Of a DNA stretch of 10,261 nucleotides, positions 1-7,766 are shown in pieces. Numbering within the stretch: the stretch's first letter is position 1; each line of letters opens with the position of its first letter. Under the pieces are notes generated by a model. The model made no database searches and had not been told where the DNA came from. It saw only the letters and a list, made by a program, of their open reading frames with translations. Source of the DNA: Gammaproteobacteria bacterium (GTDB lineage: Bacteria; Pseudomonadota; Gammaproteobacteria; UBA6429; Thiohalophilaceae); contig DRJN01000448.1 in the NCBI GenBank assembly GCA_011052165.1, positions 1-10,261 on the forward strand, in the 5' to 3' direction. Both the position numbers and the translations under genes were made by a program.

Positions 1-261
1 AATTTCTCAGAAGAACTTGTCAAGGTCGCCGCTGAACATGAAAATCTCAGTCGTCGTCATGAGGGACCCCCTGACTATGTTGATATCGTCATCGTTGCCA
101 ATATGCAGGACGCCTATGGAACGGATCGACCTTACGGCCAGGTAGACTGGTCAAACGTTCCGGCCTTTGAAAAACTGGGTATGGAAACCGATGTCAGTGC
201 CGTGGATATGGATGAGGCTAATGCTAAAATTGAAATGGTGAAAACTGCACTGTCCGGGTAA
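1..261 (+). CDS. 3' end of an unidentified protein (partial)
   Basis: Frame 1 is open from the window edge to a TAA at 259-261, giving the last 86 residues of a protein whose start lies outside the window. The tail is acidic and soluble-looking. It contains a short hydrophobic strand (YVDIVIVANM, about residues 26-35 of the visible part), then an Asp/Tyr-rich stretch, and ends in a probable amphipathic helix (DEANAKIEMVKTALSG). I see no membrane segment, repeat or catalytic motif that I can name, and I do not recognise the family. It converges on kdsB across a 148-base gap. In related clusters kdsB is often followed by a low-molecular-weight phosphatase gene and murB on the same strand; this gene is neither. 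The uninterrupted frame up to the edge and the ordinary codon use support it being real coding sequence. Confidence 0.7.
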   Translation, partial: NFSEELVKVAAEHENLSRRHEGPPDYVDIVIVANMQDAYGTDRPYGQVDWSNVPAFEKLGMETDVSAVDMDEANAKIEMVKTALSG

Positions 262-338
262 ATTTTATTGACTGCTGTTGTGTTGTTGGGCTTTGTTCTT
301 CGGGAGATTTTGCGTGAGTTTAAGGATATTGATTCATT

Positions 339-380
339 GATGGGTTTCCCCTCTGGACTTCGCGCGTTGCTCTACCCATC
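339..380. repeat. weak inverted repeat between convergent genes
   Basis: GATGGGT (339-345) is complementary to ACCCATC (374-380), with a 28-base loop. It sits in the 148-base gap between the unidentified plus-strand gene and kdsB. A run of seven T at 405-411 lies just outside the kdsB stop, but no good GC stem sits directly before it. This could help end transcription from either side, yet the loop is long and the stem short, so a terminator role is only a guess. I see nothing else in 262-409. Confidence 0.25.
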
Positions 381-409
381 GTCAAAATAACCTGTCCTGT
401 ACGGTTTTT

Positions 410-1189
410 TTAGTTACGATTCTGCTTGCCTGCTTCTATCAGAAGCGCTTCGACTTTTTTCAGATCCTCTTCCGTATCAACGCCGGGTCCGGGAACCGCT
501 ACCGCCTCCGGGACAATAATCTTTCCACCGTGCCAGAGCACTCGCAACTGTTCCAGTGATTCGACTGTTTCCATCATCGCCGGTGACTGATTGACATAGG
601 TTTTAATGTAACCGGCACGATAAGCATAAAGGCCGATATGACGGTAATGTTCAGCCTGCTCGGACAGTTCTGCGGGCCGCTGATCAAACTTTCCCTGAAA
701 CCAGGGGATCGGTGCACGACTGAAGTACAGTGCAGTTTCATTTTTATCCCTGACCACTTTGACGATATGGGGATCGAAAATCTCTTCGGATTTATGAATC
801 CGCGCACACAGGGTAGACACCTGGGCTTGCGGGTTATCCTGCAAAGCCTGGGCAACCTGTTCAATACAGGCTACCGGCATCAGAGGCTCATCACCCTGCA
901 GGTTAACGATAATATCGTTGTCATCAAAAGCGCAGACCGACACCACTTCCGCCAGTCGTTCAGTACCTGAGGTGTGCGTATCTGCCGTCAGGCAGACATG
1001 CGCGTTAAAGCTTTTGGCGGCTTCATCAATACGAGGATCATCGGTCGCAATAATCACATCCTCGGCACCGCTTTGACAGGCGCGGTGATACACATGTTCG
1101 AGCATGGTTTTGCCCGCCAGCAGGCGTAACGGTTTGCCGGGCAGGCGCAACGATGAATAGCGCGCCGGAATCACCACACGGTAAGACAT
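410..1189 (-). CDS. kdsB: 3-deoxy-manno-octulosonate cytidylyltransferase (CMP-Kdo synthetase)
   Basis: KdsB transfers CMP from CTP to Kdo, making the CMP-Kdo that Kdo transferase adds to lipid A; it is cytoplasmic. The 259-residue product has the usual family length. The N-terminal nucleotide-binding segment is PARYSSLRLPGKPL (residues 8-21). It is followed by HTSGTER (72-78), NLQGDEP (96-102, with the metal-binding Asp100), YFSRAPIPW (155-163), HIGLYAYR (184-191) and GVDTEEDL (236-243), all hallmarks of KdsB. The frame stays open 31 codons further upstream, but that extension overlaps the ycaR gene in another frame and is not KdsB-like. I therefore chose the ATG at 1189, which gives MSYRVVIPARY. 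It begins 4 bases after the ycaR stop, so it is probably co-transcribed and translationally coupled. It is the last gene of the cluster here. Confidence 0.97.
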   Translation of the reverse strand: MSYRVVIPARYSSLRLPGKPLRLLAGKTMLEHVYHRACQSGAEDVIIATDDPRIDEAAKSFNAHVCLTADTHTSGTERLAEVVSVCAFDDNDIIVNLQGDEPLMPVACIEQVAQALQDNPQAQVSTLCARIHKSEEIFDPHIVKVVRDKNETALYFSRAPIPWFQGKFDQRPAELSEQAEHYRHIGLYAYRAGYIKTYVNQSPAMMETVESLEQLRVLWHGGKIIVPEAVAVPGPGVDTEEDLKKVEALLIEAGKQNRN

Positions 1190-1193
1190 GAGG

Positions 1194-1373
1194 CTAGACT
1201 TCTTCCCCGGCATCAAGCTGGCGGGCTTCCTCCTCCAGCATAACCGGGATATCATCACGAATGGGATAAGCCAGCCGATCAACCTTGCAGATCAATTCAT
1301 TATTTTCTTTTTTGTAAACCAGCGGCCCCTTGCAAACCGGGCAGGCCAGTATATCCAGTAGTTTCATATCCAT
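1194..1373 (-). CDS. ycaR: Trm112-family small protein (YcaR-like)
   Basis: A 59-residue protein reading MDMKLLDILACPVCKGPLVY and ending DAGEEV. The CPVC motif (residues 11-14), a third cysteine in ELICK (Cys29) and the segment LAYPIRDDIPVMLEEEA (34-50) match the YcaR/Trm112 family, a small zinc-ribbon-like fold. In eukaryotes and archaea Trm112 is an activating partner of methyltransferases; the role of the bacterial form is not established, although the gene is very often found between lpxK and kdsB, as here. The ATG at 1373 is one base beyond the lpxK TAA and follows a purine-rich GAGAAG located in the lpxK tail, which supports this start over the ATG at 1367. The stop at 1194 is 4 bases before kdsB, consistent with one operon. 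Confidence 0.93.
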   Translation of the reverse strand: MDMKLLDILACPVCKGPLVYKKENNELICKVDRLAYPIRDDIPVMLEEEARQLDAGEEV

Positions 1374-1374
1374 A

Positions 1375-2358
1375 TTATTTCTTCTCTAACAGGTTGAGTA
1401 GTTGCACATCAAAGTCGTTATTCATTTCAATCTTAATAGGCAGGTACCACATATTCTCACCAGCGAAGCGCTGACATTTGACCGCATCTTTTTCGGTCAT
1501 TAGTAATGGTTTGTCATCATCAAACAGCAGATCATCGGCACTAAAAAGATGATGATCCGAAAAGGGATGTTCGATCACCTGCAGGCCCTTGCGGCGTAGC
1601 TGTTCAAAAAAACGAAATGGATTGCCGATCCCCGCCAGCACATGCACACTCTGCCCCACCAGATCGCTAAGCGCGCAGGTTTTTTCACTATCATTGAGAT
1701 TAACCAGCATCTCGCCCTGGTAGCGCATGGCATATTCATTCCGAATAGCCATGCCATTGGTAATAACGAAATCCACTTTTTCTTTTTTTGAAGCCGGTTC
1801 GCGTAACGGACCGGCCGGTAGACACAAGCCATTGCCAAACCGGCGCATGCCATCGATCACTACAATCTCAACATCCCGTTCCAGGGCATAATGCTGTAAG
1901 CCATCATCACTGATAATAATGTCACAGCCGGAATGTTTTTGCAGTAGTTCGCCGGTCAGACCCCGGTTGGGTCCCACCGCCATCGGGCAGCCACTGCGGC
2001 GGGAAATCAGAATAGCTTCATCCCCCACCATCACCGGATCCGCATCCGGACGTACCTGCTGCGGCCAGCTCCGCGCCTTGCCGCCGTAGCCACGACTGAT
2101 AATACCCGGCGCATAGCCTGAGCGTTTCAGCATCTGGGCAATATGGACCACGACCGGGGTTTTACCGGTTCCGCCCACGCTCAGATTCCCGACCACAATA
2201 ACCGGCACCTTCAGGCGATAACGTTTTCGCAGCCCCAGGCGATACACCAGGTGCCGCACAAATATCACCGCACAATACAACCAGGTCAGGGGCCGCAACA
2301 TCAGGGTCAGTGTATTATTGTTATACCAACTGTGTTCAAATGACTTTGCAAAAAACAT
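1375..2358 (-). CDS. lpxK: tetraacyldisaccharide 4'-kinase
   Basis: LpxK phosphorylates the 4' position of tetraacyldisaccharide-1-phosphate to make lipid IVA, on the cytoplasmic face of the inner membrane. The 327-residue product has the usual length. Visible features are a hydrophobic/basic N-terminal anchor helix (about 20-50), the P-loop GNLSVGGTGKTP (57-68), SRGYGGKA (88-95), GDEAILI (112-118), the conserved DDGLQHY (151-157), DGMRRFGNG..LPAGPLRE (169-187), HPFSDHH (264-270) and MTEKDAVK (287-294). It starts 6 bases after the msbA stop. The bases before the ATG (AAAAAACC) contain no Shine-Dalgarno match, so translation probably depends on ribosomes finishing msbA. A later in-frame Met20 is possible as the start but has no better ribosome site and would trim the anchor. 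Confidence 0.97.
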   Translation of the reverse strand: MFFAKSFEHSWYNNNTLTLMLRPLTWLYCAVIFVRHLVYRLGLRKRYRLKVPVIVVGNLSVGGTGKTPVVVHIAQMLKRSGYAPGIISRGYGGKARSWPQQVRPDADPVMVGDEAILISRRSGCPMAVGPNRGLTGELLQKHSGCDIIISDDGLQHYALERDVEIVVIDGMRRFGNGLCLPAGPLREPASKKEKVDFVITNGMAIRNEYAMRYQGEMLVNLNDSEKTCALSDLVGQSVHVLAGIGNPFRFFEQLRRKGLQVIEHPFSDHHLFSADDLLFDDDKPLLMTEKDAVKCQRFAGENMWYLPIKIEMNNDFDVQLLNLLEKK

Positions 2359-2364
2359 GGTTTT

Positions 2365-4107
2365 TTATAGTTCAGTAAACTGCATGCGATGTAGCGCCGC
2401 ATAATGGCCGTCTTTAGCCATCAATTGCGCATGGCTACCCGTTTCGACGATGCGCCCCTGATCCATCACCACAATAACATCCGCTTGTTCAATCGTTGAC
2501 AGACGATGCGCAATGACCAGAGTTGTCCGATCCTGCATCAGTTCTTTCAGTGCACTCTGAATAAAGCGCTCGGACTCGGTATCCAGCGCCGAGGTCGCCT
2601 CATCCAGAATCAGCACGGGGGCATTCTTGAGAATAGCACGGGCGATAGCCAGCCGTTGACGCTGCCCACCCGACAGCAGCACGCCATTCTCACCCACCAT
2701 GGTTTGCATGCCCTCGGGCAGCTTTTCAATAAATTCCAACGCATGCGCCGCTTTCGCTGCCCGCAGAATATCGTCTTCGGTTGCCGACTCCAGTGCGCCG
2801 TAGGCTATATTATGCGCAATACTGTCATTGAACAATGTCACATGCTGGCTGACCAGCGCGAGGTGGGAACGCAGACTTTCCAGTGTCAATTCGCGAATGT
2901 CATAACCATCGAGCTGGATCTGTCCGTCACAGGGATCATAAAATCGCGGCAACAGACTGACCAGAGTCGTTTTGCCTGCACCCGAGTGACCCACAAAAGC
3001 CACCTTCTGCCCCGGTTCAACCCGTAGATTAATCTCATGCAGGACATCGCCCCCCTGTGGGGTATATTTGAAATTAATCTGCCGATACTGAATTTCGCCA
3101 CGGGCCTGGTTCAGTACCTTGCGGCCGTTATCCACCTCAGGCTTGTGATCCAGAAAATCAAATACACTCTGGGCAGCGGCAATACCCCGCTGCAAGGTAG
3201 CGTTGACCGTGGTCAGACGTTTGGCATGCTGCATCAGCAGCAGCATGGCGGTAAGATAGGAGCCGAATTCACCGACCTGCATGTTAAGCTGAAAGGCAAA
3301 GAAGATCATCAGCGCAAAAGCAATGGCCACGATGAACTGAATCACCGGCGAACTCAGGGCATTGGTCACCGCCAGGCGTAGAAACTGGCGGCGGTTGTAA
3401 TTATTGATCTCATCAAACTGACGGGCTTCATAACCCTGCCCGCCAAATATTTTAATTTCGCGGTTGGCTTCAATGACTTCCTCTGAAACGCTGGAGACAT
3501 TGCCCATGGACTGCTGAATCCGATAACTCAATTTTCGGAAACGCTTGCTGACATACACCACCAGTCCCGCCAGCAGCGGGGTGACGGCGATCAGGATCAG
3601 CGTCAGCCAGACACTGTAGTACATCAACATGATCAACAGGCCAATAATGGTCAGGCTGTCCCGGATCAGCACCGTGATCACGGATGAAGACGCCTCCGCC
3701 AGCTGCTCTACATCATAAACCATTTTCGACAGCAGGACGCCGGAAGAAGAGGTGTCGTAAAATGTGACCGGCAGATGCAGAAGCTGGCTGAACAACTGTT
3801 GACGCAGATCGCGGATAACATGGCGGGCGACAAAGGCCATGCAATAGTCGGACAGGAAACTGCCAATGATGCGTACTGCAAAAATGCCGACAATCACCAT
3901 CGGGATCCATTGCAACGCCGAGGGATCTTTTTTGACAAAGCCATCATCGAGCAGCGGCTGGATGATACGGGCAAAGGCGGCCTCGGTGGCAGCGAACAAA
4001 ATCATACCCATGATCGCCAGGACAAAAGCTTTCCCGTAGGGCCTGACGTAAGTCAGCAGACGCCGATAAACCGCCACGCCGGTAGTCTTCTGTGGTATAT
4101 CCGGCAT
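2365..4107 (-). CDS. msbA: lipid A ABC exporter, ATP-binding and permease protein
   Basis: MsbA is a homodimeric ABC half-transporter that flips lipid A-core from the inner to the outer leaflet of the inner membrane. The 580 residues match the family length. An N-terminal six-helix membrane domain (about 25-300, with clear hydrophobic spans near 27-45, 66-88, 143-190 and 252-275) is followed by the nucleotide-binding domain. That domain has Walker A GHSGAGKT (373-380), Q-loop Gln421, signature LSGGQ (478-482), Walker B VLILDE (498-503), D-loop SALD and the switch His534 in IAHRLST. All catalytic residues are present. The ATG at 4107 lies 5 bases after the exbD stop, and no strong Shine-Dalgarno precedes it, so coupling to exbD is likely. 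Linkage to lpxK identifies it as MsbA rather than another lipid or drug exporter of the same superfamily. Confidence 0.96.
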   Translation of the reverse strand: MPDIPQKTTGVAVYRRLLTYVRPYGKAFVLAIMGMILFAATEAAFARIIQPLLDDGFVKKDPSALQWIPMVIVGIFAVRIIGSFLSDYCMAFVARHVIRDLRQQLFSQLLHLPVTFYDTSSSGVLLSKMVYDVEQLAEASSSVITVLIRDSLTIIGLLIMLMYYSVWLTLILIAVTPLLAGLVVYVSKRFRKLSYRIQQSMGNVSSVSEEVIEANREIKIFGGQGYEARQFDEINNYNRRQFLRLAVTNALSSPVIQFIVAIAFALMIFFAFQLNMQVGEFGSYLTAMLLLMQHAKRLTTVNATLQRGIAAAQSVFDFLDHKPEVDNGRKVLNQARGEIQYRQINFKYTPQGGDVLHEINLRVEPGQKVAFVGHSGAGKTTLVSLLPRFYDPCDGQIQLDGYDIRELTLESLRSHLALVSQHVTLFNDSIAHNIAYGALESATEDDILRAAKAAHALEFIEKLPEGMQTMVGENGVLLSGGQRQRLAIARAILKNAPVLILDEATSALDTESERFIQSALKELMQDRTTLVIAHRLSTIEQADVIVVMDQGRIVETGSHAQLMAKDGHYAALHRMQFTEL

Positions 4108-4112
4108 AGCGT

Positions 4113-4541
4113 TCAGTGGTGGATGAGCCGGGTGGCGAAGATCAGGTGCACCAGTCCCAACTGCCGGGCAGCATCCATCGCCCGCACCACAATTTGATAC
4201 GGGGTATTGCGATCCGCACTAATGATAAGTTTGGGAATGGTTTTACCCTTCGTTTGCTCTGAACGCAGTTCGCGGATACCCCGTTTCAGGGTTTCAATGC
4301 TGTTATCCCTGAGCTTGCGCTGGTTAATAAAATAGTGGCCCTGACTGTCGATACTGACTTCAATCACAAAGGGTTCTCGTGGCGCTTCTTTGCCACTGGA
4401 CTCAGGCAGCTCAATACTGATCTCCGATTTCCGGTTAAAGGTGGTCGAGACCATGAAAAAAATCAGCAACAGGAAGACCACGTCGATCAACGGCGCCATA
4501 TCCAGATTCAGTTCTTTATTCCGCTTTGGACTGAAATTCAT
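4113..4541 (-). CDS. exbD: ExbD/TolR-family proton-channel protein
   Basis: ExbD works with ExbB in the inner membrane, using the proton gradient to energise TonB-type partners. The 142-residue protein has a short cytoplasmic N-terminus and one membrane helix in LDMAPLIDVVFLLLIFFMVS (13-32). This helix carries the essential proton-carrying Asp20, and a periplasmic domain of about 105 residues ends in ..LGLVHLIFATRLIHH. The motif NLDMAPLIDVVFLLLIFFM is diagnostic of ExbD/TolR. Its ATG overlaps the exbB TGA by four bases (ATGA at 4538-4541), giving coupled translation suited to a fixed complex. TolR cannot be ruled out by motif alone, but tolA, tolB and pal are not here and exbBD next to lpxK is a known arrangement. 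No tonB gene is in the window, so the partner must lie elsewhere. Confidence 0.92.
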   Translation of the reverse strand: MNFSPKRNKELNLDMAPLIDVVFLLLIFFMVSTTFNRKSEISIELPESSGKEAPREPFVIEVSIDSQGHYFINQRKLRDNSIETLKRGIRELRSEQTKGKTIPKLIISADRNTPYQIVVRAMDAARQLGLVHLIFATRLIHH

Positions 4542-5173
4542 GCCGCGTTACCCTGTCCGGTGCGTTCTTCCCGATCACCGTGCATCACATCGACAATCTT
4601 CAGCGCCTCCTCTTCCATCACCAGGACCAGTTCATCTACCCGGCCACGGAAAAAGCGATAAAAAACCAGACTGGGAATGGCGACTGACAAACCCGCCGCC
4701 GTGGTAATTAACGCTTCGGAAATCCCCCCGGCCAGCACCCCCGGGTTGCCCACGCCGTGCAGGGTAATGGCTGCAAAGACCTTGATCATGCCAACCACTG
4801 TACCCAACAGTCCCAGCAGTGGACTCACTGAAGCAATGGTCCCCAATGTATTGAGATAGCGCTCCAGCTCCATGACCACCTGGCGGCCGGTTTCCTCGAT
4901 GGCTTCCTTCATGATTTCCCGTGGGTGATTACGATTGACCAGTCCTGCCGCTAGAACACGGCCAAGCGGTGAATTTTTAATCAAGGCATCGATATGTTCA
5001 TCATCCAGCATACCACTTTTGTGCCACTGCCAGACCTGACCCACCAGATGCAGGGGCGCGATACGCTTATGCTGTAAAGACCAGAAGCGTTCTCCGATAA
5101 TCGCAAAAGCCATTATGGAAGAAAGGATAATCGGCAGCATCAGCCAGCCGCCCGCTATAACCATCTCAAACAC
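4538..5173 (-). CDS. exbB: ExbB/TolQ-family proton-channel protein
   Basis: ExbB forms the multimeric inner-membrane scaffold around ExbD. The 211 residues show TM1 at about 8-27 (GGWLMLPIILSS..), a large cytoplasmic loop, then TM2 with SPLLGLLGTVVGMI (117-130) and TM3 with EALITTAAGLSVAIPSLVFY (153-172), the conserved MotA/TolQ/ExbB channel blocks. The length fits the short ExbB type. I chose the GTG at 5173, giving MFEMVIAGGW: an AAGGA lies 10 bases upstream and this N-terminus matches relatives. The ATG at 5164 would sit 19 bases from that site. It is the first gene of the exbB-exbD-msbA-lpxK-ycaR-kdsB run and is separated by 135 bases from comEC, so an operon promoter is expected in that gap. 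Confidence 0.93.
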   Translation of the reverse strand: MFEMVIAGGWLMLPIILSSIMAFAIIGERFWSLQHKRIAPLHLVGQVWQWHKSGMLDDEHIDALIKNSPLGRVLAAGLVNRNHPREIMKEAIEETGRQVVMELERYLNTLGTIASVSPLLGLLGTVVGMIKVFAAITLHGVGNPGVLAGGISEALITTAAGLSVAIPSLVFYRFFRGRVDELVLVMEEEALKIVDVMHGDREERTGQGNAA

Positions 5174-5222
5174 GTCTTTGAAATCCTTGATTTTTTTGAT
5201 TGATGAGGGGAAAAACCGACAT

Positions 5223-5250
5223 TGCGGCTAACTTTACCAAAGTAACCGCA
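5223..5250 (-). promoter_or_regulatory. imperfect hairpin between comEC and exbB
   Basis: Two nested arm pairs form a 28-base imperfect inverted repeat: TGCGG (5223-5227) with CCGCA (5246-5250), and ACTTT (5231-5235) with AAAGT (5239-5243), around a three-base loop. Read on the minus strand it comes about 60 bases after the comEC stop and about 50 bases before the exbB start. A run of five T follows about 7 bases beyond it, so it may be a leaky comEC terminator. The same bases include TGGTAAAGT, which resembles an extended -10 element, but the matching -35 (TTTCGG) is poor. Terminator, operator and promoter readings are all open. Confidence 0.35.
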
Positions 5251-5308
5251 TTGCCGAAAGGGTACAGAGTCTCATTCATCCTCGCGAAAGCGCAGACAGG
5301 CCTGAAAT

Positions 5309-7642
5309 TTAGAAAGAATTCCAATAATGCCCGTTTGTCTGACGAAATAGCTGCGGTTGTAAATCTCCTGTATGACTACCCAGCGTAAAACTAATCGCTC
5401 CGTTTGCCCAGCTCTGATAGTAAGGTATTTTTCGTAAACGATAACGCGCGAGCACGCTCGGGTGAGGAAAACCATAGCGATTACGATAGCCGGTCGGGAA
5501 CAGAACATAGCGCGGGGATACGGCATCAATAAATGCCGCCGTGGATGAAGTTTTACTCCCATGATGCGGCGCGACCAGGATCTCGGCCCGGAGATTATTC
5601 CCGTAGCGGCGAACAAGTTCATGCTCGGCCGTCTTTTCAATATCCCCGCTCAACAACAGACGCTGCCCATCCGCCTCTATCCACAGAACACAGGATCGGT
5701 CGTTACGCCGCAGCCGGGTCTTCAATGGGGGATGCAGCAATCGAAACGCGACCCCGTCCCAGTTCCATTGCTGTCCACGATGACAGGGATCGATGGCTTG
5801 AATAATGCCTTTTTTCCTCGCCCTGTGCGGATCGCTGGCTAATATTTCCCGCACCGGAATCTGCGCCAGCAAGGCCGGCGCACCGCCAAGATGATCATTG
5901 TCAGCATGGCTCAGAATTAACCTGTCCACTTGGCGAATACCCTGATGTCGCAAAAAAGGAATCAAGACGGCATCGCCCATGTTGAAATTCGCCCCAAACC
6001 GCGCCCCGGTATCAAACACCAGCGCATGATTCCGGGTTTGCACAACCGTCGCCAGTCCCTGTCCCACATCCAGCAGAGTGAACCGGGCTTCGCCCTGCAC
6101 CGGCACTTCAAAGCGGGAAAACAGCACCGGTAACAGCATCACCCCGCCTAACCAGCGGGCGGGGATACCCTTGGGCGCGAGCAGCCAGAGCATGCCTGAA
6201 AGACTCAATATCAGCGCGGGGAGGGACAGCAGTGAGGCTGACCAGGTAGCAAAGGGAACACCCGCCAGCCAGGACAGGTAGTCGCTCAGTCTGTCCAGCA
6301 ACCAGGCCGCCGCCAACAGCAGAAATGCAGCCCAGTGCGGATTGAGAAACAGCAACAGACTACCCAACAGGCTCAGGGGGGCAATGAGCAGACTCACCAG
6401 AGGGATCGCAACAACATTCGCCAGCGGCGCTATCAGCGACACCTGCTGGAAAAACAGCAACAGTAGCGGCATGAGTCCCAGCGTGACCCACCATTGGCTG
6501 CGCCACCACTGCTGCCACTTGCCCGGCTTGCCGACTCGTGCCGTCAGCCCATAGACAATCACCCAAACCGCAAGAAAGGAGAGCCAGAAGCCGACCGACA
6601 TGACGGCCAACGGATCGATGATTAATACCGCCAGTAACGCCAGCGCCAGAGTACGACCCGGGCTGAGACGCCGATTAAAGATAATACCCGACATCACCAC
6701 CGAAAGCATGATCAGGGCGCGTTGCGTAGGGATGGAAAACCCCGCCAGAGCCGCATAGACCAGCGCGGCCGCCATCGCACCCCAGGCTGCAACTTTGGGG
6801 GCAGGACAATACAGCATTAAAGGCCCGGAAAAACGCCAGAGCCAATTCAGTAACAGAAATATCAGACCGGCTACCAGCCCGATATGCAAACCGGAAATCG
6901 CCACCAGATGACTGGTCCCGGTTTTTCGCAGCCACCGCCACTGCTCTGGCGTAATCAGGCTGCGTTCACCGATGGACAGCGCCAGCAGCAGTCCCGTGCT
7001 GTGCGTGTCACGGGTGATTTTTAGAATATGATCACGTATTTTTTCCCGCAAACAAAGCATGAAACAACGTGAAGAAAAACCTGTTAATATATGATTTTTA
7101 GATGATTTTCTAATATAACCCGTGGCGCGAATACGGTGTTGAAACAACCAGCCTTCATAGTCAAATCCTCCCGGATTCATAAAGCCATGCGGTCGTTTCA
7201 GGCGGACCTGCCACTGCCAGTACTGGCCGGCATGCAACTGTTTACGCCTGCCGGCATGGTACCAGCTAAGCTTTACCCGCCCCGGCGAGGGATAAAACCG
7301 CCCGCCACGGGAGAGGCTTTCAATCTCGAATTCAAACCGGATGCGACGAAAATTCTGTTCCGGCAAGCTGCTAACCCGCCCGCTGATCAATACATCGCGG
7401 CCCTCAATCTCCACGGGCAGTGCGTGCGCAAGAATCAATTGTGCCTGCAACAATATCCAGCAGGCCCCCGCGAGCCACCAGCCCATCAGACGCCAGTGGC
7501 CCGGCAATAACACCGCCATGAGAACAGCCGGAAGCAATAACATCGACCATTCAATTGCGGGTAAAATCTGGAAACACTGAAGCGAGAGAATTCCAGCCAG
7601 AAAGGCCATAACACCGGTTCGAAGGGATAATCCTGAACGCAT
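5309..7642 (-). CDS. comEC: DNA internalization competence protein ComEC/Rec2
   Basis: ComEC is the inner-membrane channel that takes single-stranded DNA into the cytoplasm during natural transformation. The 777 residues match a full-length protein. N-terminal helices (about 10-75) precede a soluble OB-like DUF4131 region (80-180). The multi-helix Competence domain (about 210-490) carries the hallmark SHLVAISGLHIGLVAG (244-259). The C-terminal metallo-beta-lactamase-like domain has LDVGQGLA (524-531), HADNDHLGG (579-587, canonical HxDxDH), GDIE (666-669) and APHHGS (691-696). Domains and metal ligands all look intact, so it is not an obvious pseudogene. The start at 7642 follows AAGGATG at sensible spacing. 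In enterics the homologue ycaI lies just upstream of msbA; here exbBD intervenes. An AT-rich patch at about 7070-7125 falls between DUF4131 and the membrane domain without breaking the frame. Confidence 0.96.
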   Translation of the reverse strand: MRSGLSLRTGVMAFLAGILSLQCFQILPAIEWSMLLLPAVLMAVLLPGHWRLMGWWLAGACWILLQAQLILAHALPVEIEGRDVLISGRVSSLPEQNFRRIRFEFEIESLSRGGRFYPSPGRVKLSWYHAGRRKQLHAGQYWQWQVRLKRPHGFMNPGGFDYEGWLFQHRIRATGYIRKSSKNHILTGFSSRCFMLCLREKIRDHILKITRDTHSTGLLLALSIGERSLITPEQWRWLRKTGTSHLVAISGLHIGLVAGLIFLLLNWLWRFSGPLMLYCPAPKVAAWGAMAAALVYAALAGFSIPTQRALIMLSVVMSGIIFNRRLSPGRTLALALLAVLIIDPLAVMSVGFWLSFLAVWVIVYGLTARVGKPGKWQQWWRSQWWVTLGLMPLLLLFFQQVSLIAPLANVVAIPLVSLLIAPLSLLGSLLLFLNPHWAAFLLLAAAWLLDRLSDYLSWLAGVPFATWSASLLSLPALILSLSGMLWLLAPKGIPARWLGGVMLLPVLFSRFEVPVQGEARFTLLDVGQGLATVVQTRNHALVFDTGARFGANFNMGDAVLIPFLRHQGIRQVDRLILSHADNDHLGGAPALLAQIPVREILASDPHRARKKGIIQAIDPCHRGQQWNWDGVAFRLLHPPLKTRLRRNDRSCVLWIEADGQRLLLSGDIEKTAEHELVRRYGNNLRAEILVAPHHGSKTSSTAAFIDAVSPRYVLFPTGYRNRYGFPHPSVLARYRLRKIPYYQSWANGAISFTLGSHTGDLQPQLFRQTNGHYWNSF

Positions 7643-7766
7643 TTTTTCATCCTTGAAGATTTGCGTGGAAAAATTTGTGTTCTGGTAATAAAAAACGAAG
7701 CCAGATCCATTACACTATGCGGGATCACATCCTGCTACGCACCTACGACACTAACATAGATCTGCA

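Noticed and set aside
638..970. Plus-strand ORF of 110 codons within kdsB
   Set aside because: It is antisense to a strongly supported gene and has no ribosome site or family signal.
1190..1282. N-terminal extension of KdsB by 31 residues
   Set aside because: The extension overlaps ycaR in another frame, is unlike any KdsB N-terminus, and a typical start MSYRVVIPARY lies at 1189.
2506..3027. Plus-strand ORF of 173 codons within msbA
   Set aside because: It is a reverse-frame shadow of the MsbA ATP-binding domain; its His/Gln-rich composition is typical of antisense reading.
5166..5279. A 37-codon minus-strand ORF overlapping the exbB start, as a possible leader peptide
   Set aside because: Its only Shine-Dalgarno-like bases (GAGG) touch the ATG with no spacing, and the peptide shows no attenuator or membrane pattern.
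7643..7766. Sigma-70 promoters in the comEC/DUF2062 spacer
   Set aside because: Candidates such as TTGCGT with TAATAA or TACACT match only half of the consensus or have wrong spacing.
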